Made by a program: the position numbers and the translations under genes. Positions 47,201-52,391 of a stretch of 64,000 nucleotides of DNA are shown here, piece after piece. The first letter of the stretch is position 1; every line of letters begins with the position of its first letter. Source of the stretch: Heliocidaris erythrogramma (lineage: Eukaryota; Echinodermata; Echinoidea; Camarodonta; Echinometridae); the NCBI GenBank assembly GCA_025617745.1, contig CM046853.1, forward strand, positions 1,546,873 to 1,610,872. Direction: 5' to 3'. Under the pieces are notes generated by a model. The model worked only from the letters and a program-made list of their open reading frames with translations. It was not told where the DNA came from and made no database searches.

Positions 47201-48488
47201 TTCTAAATCGGCTCATTTTTGTGGACCCATGTGAGTGTCAGACCCTGCCTAATCAAATGATTAAGGTTTTCTTAAAGCTTGATAATGTTTGTATTACACA
47301 TCAACCCACATTTATATCTACATTTACAGGCTATGTATGAAGCTTGCCAGTCCTGCTGCTGAACTAACCCTTTACAATATTTAAAATGTTTTACAGGGTG
47401 ATGGAGTGTACGTGACTGGTTTGTTTATTGAAGGAGCTCGATGGGATCGACCAACCCATGTTCTTGCTGAGTCGCTACCAAAGATCCTCTATGATACTCT
47501 ACCTGTTGTATCCTTGAAATCTGAATGTTCATTATCATTTGTTGATGATCAATAATATCCATAGAGATGTTTGACAAGTTTGAATAAAATATTAAAGGAA
47601 TGGAAAAGATTAATTTAAAAAAATTCTGTTTTATTATTATTATTTATTTGGTATTTCATATATACAATACAATGATAAAATGAAATACCAAGTGAGGACA
47701 TATGATTCAGCTTCCCTTGATGCACCCCCTTGAAGTTGTCTGGAAGGAAAAAAGGAATGTGGAATTCCTGTGATCCTTGGGCCTTTCCCACAAACTTCAG
47801 AAAATGCACCCGGGGAAGCAAGATGTCTGTGTTTAAAGAAATTATGTCTGTGTATAAAAGAATTATGTTTAAAAAAATAGGTATTGAAAGCTAAAAGCTT
47901 TCCTTCTGAAGCTCTAAACTGAAAACAAATTTGATTTATAATAAATTCAATTATTTCACTTTGGCATATTCAGTGAAGTTGATACAATTACATGTTCTGA
48001 TATTTGAGTACATGTATTTTGTTTCTTGAATTATAGTTTCCTTAATGCATATTTGTTAGATATGGATCAAACCTATTGAGAAGTCCAATGTAAAGACCAC
48101 ACCATCATATTCATGTCCAGGTTAGCTTGCTATAACTCTCTTTTCTTTCTTGTCTGTGTGATAGTAATGTGTTCTTCTATTTTTAAATTCTTTTGACAAC
48201 TATCACCTTCTATTTTATAGAAGATTTGAAAGATTTTGTGATTTAAAATGATTTTACGAGCAAGTGTCAAAGAGATATATGTATCATAATCATAGTATCA
48301 AACATAAAATTTATATTCCTCTTTTCTAATTTGTAATTGTAGTTTACAAGACGAGTGTTCGACGAGGAACGTTGTCTACAACTGGGCATTCCACCAACTT
48401 TGTTCTTGAGATGCAGCTTCCCTCATCTCATCCACCTAACCATTGGATCAACAGGGGTGTGGCCATGCTCTGTCAGCTTGATAACTAG
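2801..48488 (+). CDS. DNAH7: Axonemal inner-arm dynein heavy chain, 3' part (43 exons)
   Basis: This is the force-generating heavy chain of a single-headed inner-arm dynein, an ATPase that slides ciliary doublet microtubules. Exons: 2801-3039, 3399-3548, 3821-4040, 4397-4660, 5175-5266, 8608-8689, 9578-9716, 10194-10384, 10853-10948, 11301-11492, 11984-12117, 12531-12693, 13140-13322, 13686-13844, 15126-15197, 15633-15833, 16382-16537, 16908-17003, 17171-17275, 17745-17878, 18905-19076, 19480-19566, 20162-20278, 20977-21144, 21507-21662, 22101-22205, 22497-22547, 24030-24190, 24582-24753, 25234-25359, 25744-25921, 30054-30130, 30542-30835, 31175-31312, 31665-31925, 32349-32441, 44872-44970, 45376-45558, 46169-46261, 46695-46868, 47397-47507, 48060-48120, 48343-48488. 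All junctions are GT/AG, phases chain correctly, and the total is 6,291 nt (2,096 residues plus stop). The gene enters the window in AAA3, so its 5' half is missing. The C-terminus [15 protein letters not shown] and the overall fit point to DNAH7, but DNAH3 or DNAH12 orthology cannot be excluded without alignment. Confidence 0.93.
5110..5133. repeat. (CAAA)n microsatellite
   Basis: A short run of AAAC/CAAA units lies just upstream of the dynein exon at 5175. Confidence 0.85.
5951..6425. mobile_element. Nested repeat: GC-rich insertion containing a palindromic MITE
   Basis: A segment starting AGTGGCGTATCTAAGG with a G tract resembles a common marine-invertebrate dispersed repeat head. Within it, 6147-6225 and 6350-6419 are inverted repeats of about 70 bp. 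They share GATGCACCACGCGTTACCCC and a block around AGGGACACTATGG. The inner palindrome of about 270 bp is MITE-like. No coding capacity was seen. Confidence 0.7.
6617..7107. mobile_element. Helentron-like non-autonomous element A (162-bp tandem units)
   Basis: One end is a strong hairpin (6617-6649), with ATACCCCCGCC pairing with a downstream GGGGGTAT and AAAC/GTTT in the inner stem. Next comes a GCGG/CGGT-type tetranucleotide tract (6670-6702). Tandem units then start at 6715, 6877 and 7039 (162-bp period). The other end, GGCGGGGGTAT, is complementary to the first. Tandem units, an adjacent microsatellite and a terminal hairpin are the layout described for pearl-like or Helentron-associated INE elements. 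Family assignment is inference. Confidence 0.7.
7533..7574 (+). CDS. Candidate 42-nt dynein micro-exon (optional)
   Basis: A pyrimidine-rich tract ending in a CAG acceptor precedes a 42-nt segment that ends at a GTAGTC donor. Its borders are phase 2 on both sides, so it could be inserted between the exons ending at 5266 and starting at 8608 without breaking the frame. It would add 14 residues including [10 protein letters not shown] just before the conserved LFFGDYM of AAA4. The constitutive join without it already matches the family. It is therefore either a small alternative exon or chance. There is no transcript evidence. Confidence 0.3.
8608..12117 (+). CDS. DNAH7: Dynein exons 6-11 of window: AAA4 module
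   Basis: Six exons encode AAA4. The P-loop variant GIGGSGRAS lies at the start of the 10194-10384 exon, preceded by the typical [18 protein letters not shown] in the 9578-9716 exon. The Walker B-like [19 protein letters not shown] spans the exons ending at 10384 and starting at 10853. The 11301-11492 exon has the highly conserved [20 protein letters not shown]. The last exon leads into the base of the stalk. The introns contain a tRNA-derived SINE (8804-9111) and a pogo-like MITE (10437-10606). Confidence 0.93.
8804..9111 (-). mobile_element. tRNA-derived SINE with conserved central domain
   Basis: Read on the minus strand, the head has a tRNA-type box A (TTGGCTCAGTCGG) and box B (GGGATCGAATCC), both intact. 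The body contains CTCGGATAGGACGTTAAAT followed by GGAGGTCCC, and then CACGTTAAGAACCCACTGC. Such a block recurs in many metazoan SINEs. It lies in the intron between the dynein exons 8608-8689 and 9578-9716, antisense to the gene. Confidence 0.75.
10437..10606. mobile_element. Short pogo-like MITE
   Basis: The left end TACAGTCAAACCTG and following GACCACC units mirror the right side (GGTCTTTATAGACGGGTG), with a decayed right terminus. It shares its end sequence with the 1.3-kb element at 62-1363 and appears to be a shorter, diverged relative. Confidence 0.6.
12531..17003 (+). CDS. DNAH7: Dynein exons 12-18 of window: stalk and microtubule-binding domain
   Basis: Seven exons encode the antiparallel stalk and its tip. 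Coiled-coil 1 runs from the exon at 12531 ([17 protein letters not shown]) through the Lys/Glu/Ala-rich exons at 13140 and 13686. The microtubule-binding tip follows from about 13790 ([18 protein letters not shown]) through the 15126 and 15633 exons ([33 protein letters not shown]). Coiled-coil 2 begins at VVAPKRARL in the 16382 exon and ends at the GLGGEKDRW motif in the 16908 exon. This matches the usual dynein stalk order and length. The intron 13845-15125 contains a large ATG/GAT microsatellite. Confidence 0.93.
13885..14200 (-). repeat. Candidate retroelement 3' end with (CTGAAA)n tail
   Basis: Read on the minus strand, a variable repeat tail (GAAACTGAAC-type) follows ATGAAAATAAAAC. A 12-bp inverted repeat (GAGGGATCCAC with GTGGATCCCTC) lies at 14102-14145. 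It has the form of a non-LTR or SINE 3' end, but I cannot name the family. Confidence 0.35.
14386..14900. repeat. Long (GAT/ATG)n microsatellite and minisatellite
   Basis: About 430 bp of GATGAT/GGTGAT-type trinucleotides contain a higher-order repeat around AAGTATTGGGATGG. A separate (ATG)n run follows at 14872-14897. Met/Ile-rich frames across it are composition artefacts. Confidence 0.9.
16150..16227. repeat. (AAT)n tract with attached dispersed repeat
   Basis: An AAT microsatellite is followed by ATACTTATATAGCGCAAAAT and CTAAGCACTTT. The combination of an AAT tail and TATAGCGC recurs widely in marine invertebrate genomes (from memory). It is intronic. Confidence 0.55.
17171..22547 (+). 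CDS. DNAH7: Dynein exons 19-27 of window: AAA5 module and start of AAA5-AAA6 linker
   Basis: These nine exons encode AAA5 and the region after it. Landmarks include [17 protein letters not shown] in the 17171 exon, and the AAA5 hallmark [15 protein letters not shown] in the 18905 exon. [15 protein letters not shown] follows in the 19480 exon, and [16 protein letters not shown] in the 20162 exon. [17 protein letters not shown] is in the 20977 exon, and [17 protein letters not shown] in the 22101 exon. The last exon is a small 51-nt one (22497-22547). The introns here carry two PIF-like MITEs and an 86-bp satellite. Confidence 0.92.
17405..17445. repeat. (GAT/GGT)n microsatellite
   Basis: A short trinucleotide run in the intron after the dynein exon 17171-17275. 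Confidence 0.85.
17966..18133. mobile_element. PIF/Harbinger-like MITE, copy 1
   Basis: Inverted ends GGGGTGTTGCAAGAAAGTTGC and its complement bound about 165 bp. TAA trinucleotides flank both sides, as in 3-bp TAA/TTA target duplications. The interior is a series of TTGCAATTGATTGCAA-type palindromes. It directly abuts the 86-bp satellite. Confidence 0.75.
18140..18662. repeat. 86-bp tandem repeat (six copies)
   Basis: The unit containing AACTGCCTCCTTTAATCC and GAGAGTTCAGTGATCGG recurs at an exact 86-bp spacing (18156, 18242, 18328, 18414, 18500, 18586). Only a few substitutions separate copies, which indicates recent expansion. It is intronic, with no spacers between units. Confidence 0.92.
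20447..20523. repeat. Possible short TIR element
   Basis: TTAACCCTATCAGGACC on the left and AGAGGGTTAAGGG on the right look like decayed inverted ends. They are similar to those at 43410-43828. This is a weak call. Confidence 0.3.
20699..20884. mobile_element. PIF/Harbinger-like MITE, copy 2
   Basis: This element has the same inverted ends as the one at 17966-18133 (TGGGGTGTTGCAAGAAAGTT with its complement) and TAA on both sides. Its interior differs. It lies in the intron before the dynein exon at 20977. Confidence 0.75.
23324..23620 (+). mobile_element. tRNA-derived SINE
   Basis: The head carries a box A-like TCGTGGTCTAGTCACCGG and a box B GGTTCAAGTCC (23383-23393). The body has CTTTGGCAAGATATTAATC and AAATGGGTACCTAGTAGGAA, both common in deuterostome SINEs (from memory). 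It ends in a degenerate ATT/GTT-rich tail. It is intronic and sense to the dynein gene. Confidence 0.75.
24030..25921 (+). CDS. DNAH7: Dynein exons 28-31 of window: helical region and first half of AAA6
   Basis: The exons 24030-24190, 24582-24753, 25234-25359 and 25744-25921 encode the conserved [15 protein letters not shown] and [15 protein letters not shown] segments, then the start of AAA6. The AAA6 Walker A-equivalent is [11 protein letters not shown] near 25862-25894. The last exon ends after the first base of a Gly codon (phase 1). In family members the chain continues at once into a Gly-Met-Gly-Gly segment and [14 protein letters not shown]. Here that sequence lies in the 30054 exon, but the optional 765-nt exon at 27446 sits between them. 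Confidence 0.91.
25922..27445. other. Dynein intron with CAATT repeat and retroelement-like end
   Basis: A (CAATT)n run at 26090-26112 is followed by CACATTTATTTTAGATCC. Read on the minus strand, this resembles another short retroelement 3' end with a simple-repeat tail. The rest is AT-rich. I see no coding sequence before the cassette exon at 27446. Confidence 0.4.
27446..28210 (+). CDS. 765-nt frame-preserving cassette exon inserted into dynein AAA6
   Basis: An AG acceptor (aacag) precedes 27446 and a GTATGT donor follows 28210. The exon is 765 nt (255 codons), open throughout, and phase 1 at both ends. It can therefore be skipped or included without a frameshift between the exon ending 25921 and the exon starting 30054. 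Its product has no recognisable dynein homology. It has an acidic Ser/Thr-rich first half, then a Ser/Pro/Asn/His-rich stretch at about insert residues 150-187 with repeated TPN, SPN and SPL units. It ends in a basic, serine-rich patch ([17 protein letters not shown]) with Arg-Arg-Lys-Ser sites of basophilic-kinase type. I infer an intrinsically disordered, phosphorylatable insert within AAA6. If the donor is not used, the frame stops at 28240-28242, giving a truncated chain. The long clean frame and correct phases make coincidence unlikely, but usage is unproven. Confidence 0.75.
28211..30053. other. Dynein intron after the cassette exon, nothing recognised
   Basis: This sequence is AT-rich and runs up to the acceptor before 30054. 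I see no clear repeat, RNA gene or coding exon. The in-frame stop for cassette read-through is at 28240-28242. Confidence 0.5.
30054..32441 (+). CDS. DNAH7: Dynein exons 32-36 of window: rest of AAA6 and start of C-terminal domain
   Basis: The exons 30054-30130, 30542-30835, 31175-31312, 31665-31925 and 32349-32441 continue AAA6. They hold the conserved [15 protein letters not shown], then [19 protein letters not shown], and then [19 protein letters not shown], which is nearly invariant in axonemal dyneins. [35 protein letters not shown] and [14 protein letters not shown] follow. Frame is continuous across all junctions. The 12.4-kb intron after 32441 holds the DIRS retrotransposon and the tRNA-like array. 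Confidence 0.94.
33716..33887. repeat. DIRS left inverted terminal repeat
   Basis: It starts AATTTACTGCAATAAATC and continues through TACCTACCTATTATGCC and CTTGACTACGGGACCCC to CATCTTCCTCTTT. The inner 130 bp are inverted at 39895-40034, and the outer 40 bp are inverted at 39741-39780. Confidence 0.9.
34307..36565 (+). CDS. DIRS ORF1, Gag-like protein
   Basis: An intact 752-codon frame starts about 420 bp inside the left terminal repeat. The N-terminal two thirds are Ser/Pro-rich with a lysine-rich patch ([12 protein letters not shown]). The region at about residues 440-640 is more conserved-looking and helical. The C-terminus is Arg/Gly-rich ([17 protein letters not shown]), which suggests nucleic-acid binding. 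Position and composition fit the Gag-like ORF1 of DIRS elements. I see no zinc knuckle. Confidence 0.85.
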   Translation: MDLEEEAARSRRPASSEESSSKTTRPSRTPPSTAVHGGGRRAKGKLPSGVSLQSLPVSELAASGRVALTESGLSTPKPVVSGWVASDSSGLDISNPIPRSLRPEGGAVVSRTVAFTRSDPLGETRPTTAGQPTGLVHVGLGSQTLAPGKRHMGERVLPGLSTLPANGNARANNYGRSSEQQVFSPECVTTCAPLLLLSSGPIAGSHAFSSHRAHTESSRSAHALGAFSSQPKATASSCLANMGDLGDSLGLRHERSNPFMGSERPSAEGSVGVSEEASGTRTNPIKRSKKRVSATTFVEPAKKKAKKKAKSGKALPASCPSDLANPASSSQADMFSMMRAFAQNQGWSFVPATSTLTSVPIQGSRLESNQPFVIDSSLSESDSHVPPIPAALGAPPGEETFVEPCGALPAEAFVSAPLSHSTRVEPDSDVASQASVPESLGQAESQSLALRGVEAIALLSKYLPEFQSTRAQGSTSRWKFKQQDSSEGIALEEVFKLEYDRIEAALLIKRSNAVKGKAFAFCSQDQDSFFKAKTLSPEILEVGRRLRATNPLTSAAFKAEDKIWSIIESQVRSGMRLSAFQGFLSDLRSRAEELNVTDGDKLIIDDLLHTLFCLQWSQLSTAAASATFRRRTSALSALGVRESGIAQLLRDVPSRGPSLFGGKFATVFQREIDARKQISDMTKQFHTSSKPTRAPVQRRPAGPVSGQRSRVSRVPPPQPQPAPSRGRGSRGRGISRGTRGKAMASQKAKPGF
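36566..38515 (+). pseudogene. DIRS reverse transcriptase / RNase H (N-terminal frameshift)
   Basis: The open frame 36632-38515 (627 codons from its first ATG) encodes RT with the catalytic YLDD at about residue 187, preceded by [13 protein letters not shown] and [12 protein letters not shown]. RNase H motifs follow: STDAS near 352, LTDNVT near 409 and ADFLSR near 461. The expected DIRS pre-RT segment (VGGRL then FLPAWEAI) lies in a different frame at 36568-36725, which ends in a stop. A one- or two-base indel near a G run at about 36715 therefore seems to have broken the ORF. I see no clear methyltransferase motif downstream. Confidence 0.88.
38446..39672 (+). pseudogene. DIRS tyrosine recombinase, broken
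   Basis: The N-terminal core-binding half lies at 38446-38740 in the frame that ends at 38805 ([20 protein letters not shown], then [16 protein letters not shown]). The next segment, [17 protein letters not shown], is in another frame, so an indel lies near 38730-38740. After the insertion at 38846-39027, the catalytic half runs 39028-39672. It has Arg in SGQRRST, His and Arg in AHDTRS, and the Tyr nucleophile in SCYLRD. The N-terminal frame is open back to 37186, overlapping RT/RNase H, as is usual for DIRS. Confidence 0.87.
38846..39027 (-). mobile_element. SINE with 7SL RNA-like head inserted in the DIRS recombinase
   Basis: Read on the minus strand, the 182-bp insertion begins GGGCGTTGTGGCGTGCGCC then TGTAATCCAGCTA. 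This resembles the 5' Alu domain of SRP (7SL) RNA, and hence also Alu. A box B-like GGTTCGAGACTG follows. Its body has CGGATGGTGACGTTAAAGG then TCGGTCCCC, which matches the central block of the tRNA-headed SINE at 8804-9111. The tail is (AC)n. The insertion interrupts the recombinase between the codons for LEA and AKPPFEP. Flanking GGCG occurs on both sides, but a longer target duplication is not clear. Confidence 0.65.
39741..39834. repeat. DIRS internal complementary region
   Basis: The first half (39741-39780) is the inverse of the left element end (33716-33755). The second half (39780-39834) is the inverse of the right element end (40034-40087). They meet at a joint reading CAGTAAATTTGTAAAATC. 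It provides the template for closing the circular intermediate in DIRS replication. Confidence 0.88.
39895..40087. repeat. DIRS right inverted terminal repeat
   Basis: The inner part is the inverse of 33757-33887. The outer part (ATATAGATTTATATAGTAAA to TTTTACAAAT) is unique to this end, apart from its complement in the internal region. Confidence 0.88.
40776..41060 (-). repeat. Candidate retroelement 3' end with (AATA)n tail
   Basis: Read on the minus strand, a tail of AATAAATAAATAA follows GTCAATCATCATATGCC. It is of the same general form as the candidate ends at 13885, 26090 and 47625. The family is unknown. Confidence 0.35.
41210..42168 (-). other. tRNA-like segments (four minus-strand copies)
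   Basis: The 73-bp segments at 41210-41282, 41507-41579, 41802-41874 and 42096-42168, read on the minus strand, begin GAACCAG and end CTGGTTCC. These ends pair as an acceptor stem. Box A (TAGCCTGGTGG) and box B (GGTTCGAATCC) are intact, and an anticodon-like arm CTGC/GCAG encloses CCGGCAA. The T stem has mismatches and the usual U33 is C. They look like tRNA-derived Pol III units rather than working tRNA genes. Confidence 0.6.
42410..42482 (+). other. tRNA-like segment, inverted fifth copy
   Basis: This is the same 73-bp tRNA-like sequence in opposite orientation to the four upstream copies. It makes the right half of the array palindromic. Confidence 0.6.
42755..42865. repeat. Imperfect foldback of ~110 bp
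   Basis: TTTTAGGTGGAGAAAA followed by TCTGATTGGCT is complemented by AGCCAATTTTGC followed by TTTTTCTCCAACTAAAAG. A long imperfect hairpin is possible. It has no coding content. Confidence 0.6.
43410..43828. mobile_element. TIR element with TTAACCC ends
   Basis: The left end TTAACCCATTCAGGACAG and right end CTGTCCTGAAAGGGTTAA are inverted. The interior is AT-rich and non-coding. A related, inverted and partial copy appears near 49015-49250. Confidence 0.6.
43829..44871. other. End of the long dynein intron, nothing recognised
   Basis: AT-rich sequence between the last repeat and the exon at 44872. I see no repeats with clear ends and no coding sequence. Confidence 0.45.
44872..48488 (+). 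CDS. DNAH7: Dynein exons 37-43 of window: C-terminal domain and stop
   Basis: The seven last exons encode the C-terminal domain. Landmarks are [67 protein letters not shown], and finally [12 protein letters not shown] with the terminal [15 protein letters not shown]. The stop TAG is at 48486-48488. Two oddities lie in this block: a degenerate duplicate of the 46695 exon just upstream of it, and tandem copies of the last 42 coding bases after the stop. Confidence 0.94.
46485..46643 (+). pseudogene. Decayed tandem duplicate of a dynein exon
   Basis: The stretch 46531-46620 repeats the start of the functional exon at 46695, including about 45 bp of preceding intron and the CCTAG acceptor. Over about 90 coding bases it differs by five synonymous changes and a one-codon deletion (Phe in TVFWLSG). 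It then diverges and reaches an in-frame TGA at 46624-46626, with no obvious splice donor. Use of this copy would truncate the chain inside the C-terminal domain. The all-synonymous pattern suggests it was under protein-level constraint for some time, for example as an alternative exon, before breaking. Confidence 0.8.
47625..47835 (-). repeat. Candidate retroelement 3' end with (AAT)n tail
   Basis: Read on the minus strand, GAAATACCAAATAAATAATA and further AAT units form the tail of a segment of about 200 bp. It contains AACTTCAAGGGGGTGCATC. It is intronic, antisense to dynein, and of unknown family. Confidence 0.35.
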
Positions 48489-48629
48489 ATCAGTAGGGGC
48501 ATGGCAATGCTCTGTCAGCTTGACAACTAGATCAGTAGGGGTGTGGCCATACTATGTCAGCTTGAAAACTAGATCAGTAGGGGTGTGGCAATGCTCTGTC
48601 AGCTTGACAACTACATCAACAGGGGAGTA
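48447..48629 (+). repeat. 42-bp tandem repeat of the dynein terminal codons and stop
   Basis: The last 14 codons of the gene (48447-48488, ending TAG) are followed by three more full 42-bp copies (48489-48530, 48531-48572, 48573-48614) and a 15-bp partial copy. The unit length is a multiple of three, and copies one to three all keep the TAG. The fourth has TAC instead. Translated in frame, each repeats the LCQLDN-type tail. It is a coding-end duplication now lying in the 3' UTR. Confidence 0.88.
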
Positions 48630-50852
48630 TCTTTGACATACATGTAACTGAAGTATCGTGAGTAACTGATTTGTTGAAACCAACAAAATTCTGTTTGTCA
48701 TGGAATAATGTGTTTTATCATCTATTTTTCTGATGTTGGTTTCAACAAGAATATATCACCTTGAAAGACATGTCAATTTGATATGTGTCTAGAATCCTAT
48801 GCAACTTTAGAGCATTTGTTTCAGTTATGTAATATGAAATGATTGCCTTATATTAAAGTTGGCGCTGATAGTAATTGTATTAAAGACCCAGATTTGGATT
48901 TAATGAAAATTCATGTATTACGATGGATCTATAAATGCTGTACAACAATGCAATTACTTTCAAGTGATATGGAGATTTTTCGGACTTTCTTTTTATTTAC
49001 AAAATGATTTTGCTCCAGAAAGTAACCCTTTCGAGACAATTGACCACATTTTGTGGTTTGGCTCGATAACTTTTGATTCAGAGCTCTAAAAAAATATAAC
49101 CAGATGCATGAGAAAAGGAGCAAAAATTTCTGCACACACTATGTCCATTTTTGTTGCATGACTATAGTGCGTCTGATGCCAGGACTTTTAAAAACAAGAA
49201 TAAGCTTTAAAATCCTTGAATTGGCAGCACATTGAGAGGTTCAAAATCATTGTTTTTTAGCAAAATTGTTAAACTTTTTCAACTTTTCGACAAAATTCTC
49301 AAGCATATATGTATATTGTCTTAAAGGATATTACACCTTATTAGAACCAAGTAGCACTAAATGAACATTATTGTTGCCAATTTGAAGAACAAAAGGTGAT
49401 CTATTTAGCACTTAAATAATTCTCATCATGAAAGGGAATACAATTCTGTGCCATGGAAGAAAATAATGTTATACATATCAAAGTTGTATGTGCAGAGAAT
49501 ATTGTTTCAAATAAATCAGGATAATTTGAGAAGGTAAATTTCAAAACCGTTTTGTATTGTCTATATCAATGTGTTTGCATTATGGAAGCAGCTTATTGTA
49601 ATGTTAACTTATTCCAATATACTATGCATTTGCTTATTTCACCATTCTTTGAGGAATTTTGGGCGATGTTTATGATGTGTTGTAAGCATTTGTATTTCAA
49701 TGCATACTGGATTAAAGACGAATCATGTGTGTAAACAGTCTTTCTCTACACAATATCCATCATTCAATACTTTGCATCATTAGATTCAGCAATATACATG
49801 ATGAAGAAGGTATTTATATTATATTTTTCAATTATTTTTGATTTAATTGCAAACATACAGTGTGTGTATGACAAAATCAGAAACCCTTACATTATATTTA
49901 TTTTAATTTTAATAATTCCATCTGTAGTTAGGATACAGTCAAAGAAAACAACTCGTGATCAGTGGTCTGGATGGCATTATAGATTTTTATTTACAAATTA
50001 TTTTAAATGCATGTGTGTATGTTTTCTGTACTTCATTTGTGCTGATTTCTTAAATGCTTTCATAAAGTTTGAATGAAATTTGATGTTATACTGTTTCATT
50101 GAGGCTGAGAAAATAGACATTGTTTCTTTAGAAACCAACAATAAGGTATTAATTATTTTATTTCAAATCTCAAATTATGATGTTGAACCAGACTTTAGGT
50201 ATCCATTTGAAAATTAGCCCAACTGTAGTAGTTTGCTTACCATTCTAAAAAGAAAATGAAGACTTGATATTTAAGTAGATCAGGGAATAGTTCATGCCTG
50301 TATGTTTTGGTTTTTTGTCAGTTTCCCTCCATTCTTCTTCACTTCTAACCTGTACAGAAAAGTTTGTTCATTTGAGGTGTATTTCATGCAATAGGGGTAT
50401 ACATGTATTTAATTTCTGGAAATTGAGTATTGTACAAATTTAATATTGTATATAGTATTATACATGTATTTCCATGTTTGATATGAATATGCACATTATA
50501 TGATCTACATTTACTTTTATAAAACATGTATCAATATGATCTAATTATAAGGTGTAAAAAGTGTACATACTGTTACAAGTTTATGAACATTCAAGATGAT
50601 ATTATGCCTTACCGGATAGTGGTAAATAGTTTTGTACATTAATGACAATCATGTAAATAAATCTATACCAAGAGATATTCTTGAAATGCTGATTATTTTC
50701 AACTCTATGCATTGTATATGCTGCTTCCAGGTATTGGACATACATTTGTATAATACTTCTTTATGCATTTACACTGTATACTCATTTTGTAGCTGTTAGC
50801 TGTTTTATGTATGTGCTGTAGAAATAATAGTGAGCTTTCGAATGTGTGGACT
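48630..50852 (+). other. Dynein 3' flank / probable 3' UTR
   Basis: This AT-rich stretch follows the dynein stop and has no convincing coding sequence. A perfect 15-nt inverted repeat (48671-48685 with 48734-48748) could form a stem-loop early in the 3' UTR. AATAAA hexamers occur at 49510-49515 and 50656-50661, but the real polyadenylation site cannot be told from sequence. A segment at about 49015-49250 resembles, in opposite orientation, the repeat at 43410-43828. Confidence 0.4.
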
Positions 50853-51113
50853 TGAACGCTGTCTTAGATTTTCCCAGCTACAATGGACTGCTTTGTGTCA
50901 GCTGCATGCTGCACTTTGTGCAAGAACGGCTCACCCGTCCACTGGCTTCTCCCTCTTCCACTAGTCAGATCGAGAAAGCGTCAAACATGGTTTTGCCGTC
51001 TTCTCTAAAACGTGAACCTCCTTCACCCATTGTTAGCTTCATGCTTCACCTACTTTGTATGCAGTCAACACAAAGCAGTCCATTGTCACTGGGATGATCT
51101 AAGACAGCGTTCC
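50853..51113. mobile_element. Foldback/MITE-like element in the intergenic region
   Basis: The left arm GAACGCTGTCTTAGAT, then CAATGGACTGCTTTGTGT, is mirrored by ACACAAAGCAGTCCATTG and ATCTAAGACAGCGTTC. The arms are about 45 bp and imperfect. An 83-codon frame inside has no recognisable domain. Confidence 0.7.
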
Positions 51114-51581
51114 AGTTGACATATCCAAAAACTCCTTAATATACATGTACATCTTGCTGCTACACACACTGCAATCCAAGTTTAATAATAGATTTCAACA
51201 TTATAAAAGCCCTTTACTTGCTTTTTAAGATTGAAGGGGTTTTGATTGTGTATTAAATCTCTTCTGTACTACAGGGAAAAAAATTTACAAAGTTCCAGGC
51301 AAAAATTTATTGTTTATTGTTTTAGATGTGTTATTTGCCTCAATTTCTATGTTTTCTGAGTGCATTTTGTAAACACATTGAGGGAAAATGTCACCGTTAC
51401 CTAAAAATACATGAATACATGTATCATTTTTAAAAATCACTCTATTTCTTATAGGTTATGTTAATTTCTAAATCACTTTGAAATATACTTTTTCATTCAC
51501 TGCCCTCAAATAATGTGAAATAGTACATGTATATCTACCTACATGTACATTATAAGATATCAGGGCAATACAGTTCATTTA

Positions 51582-51746
51582 TACAGTGGAACCCTGTTAT
51601 AAAGAACCTCTTGTTATAACAAGGTAATTTTGCCGGTCCCACTTCTTTGTATTCTATTGTTTTTTAGCCCTGATATAACAAGGTTTCGATATAAAGAGGT
51701 AATTTCCTTGGTCCCAAGGAGCTTGTTATAACAAGGTTTCACTGTA
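51582..51746. mobile_element. pogo-like MITE, TACAGTGGAACC family
   Basis: The left end TACAGTGGAACCCTGTTATA and right end TTATAACAAGGTTTCACTGTA are inverted over about 20 bp, with TA at both ends. It is 165 bp and non-coding. Confidence 0.75.
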
Positions 51747-52391
51747 TCAGAGTTCATGTTTACTGATAAAAGATCCAGAAAATTGTGTATTGGTAAAGTG
51801 TATTATGTACATGCACATGCACATGTAAAAATCCACATTTTCCAACAACACAGTAAAAGTTTTCCTCAAGATGTCTTTGCTTTTACTGTAGATGCGCATC
51901 ATTATGCAGGCAGTTTCTACTTTTATGATGCAAACTTGTAGCATTATTTATGGTTGTGTGTGGGCATGTATTACATGTGGTAATTCATGAGGAGAAAACA
52001 ACGAAGCAATCATTTTTAAAAAGAGTTAGTCTTGATGAATAGTAGCATGTTGCCAAATTAACAAAGAATTTGCCATGAAAACAAACGATAACAAAATATT
52101 GTTTACATTCCAGGATGTGCTTCATTTTTACCTGGAGTTTGTGTCATTTGTATCCTAATGTAAATTGAACTCCACGTTACAAAAAAAAATCAATATTTTG
52201 ATAAATTATTTATGAAAGAATCACTAAAGTATAAATCTATATAATTTATTGTACAGTTGATCATGAAAGTTGTATAAATTCTTTACTCTTTGTAGATAAA
52301 TAAAGGTATCCTTTACATATAAAAAAACATTTCAGCTGCTTTGTATTATTTGTTGTAGTGAAACATTGAAATAAAAGATTTATATTGTAAG

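Noticed and set aside
50846..51097. 83-codon frame as a gene
   Set aside because: It lies entirely inside a foldback element and shows no domain or splice context.
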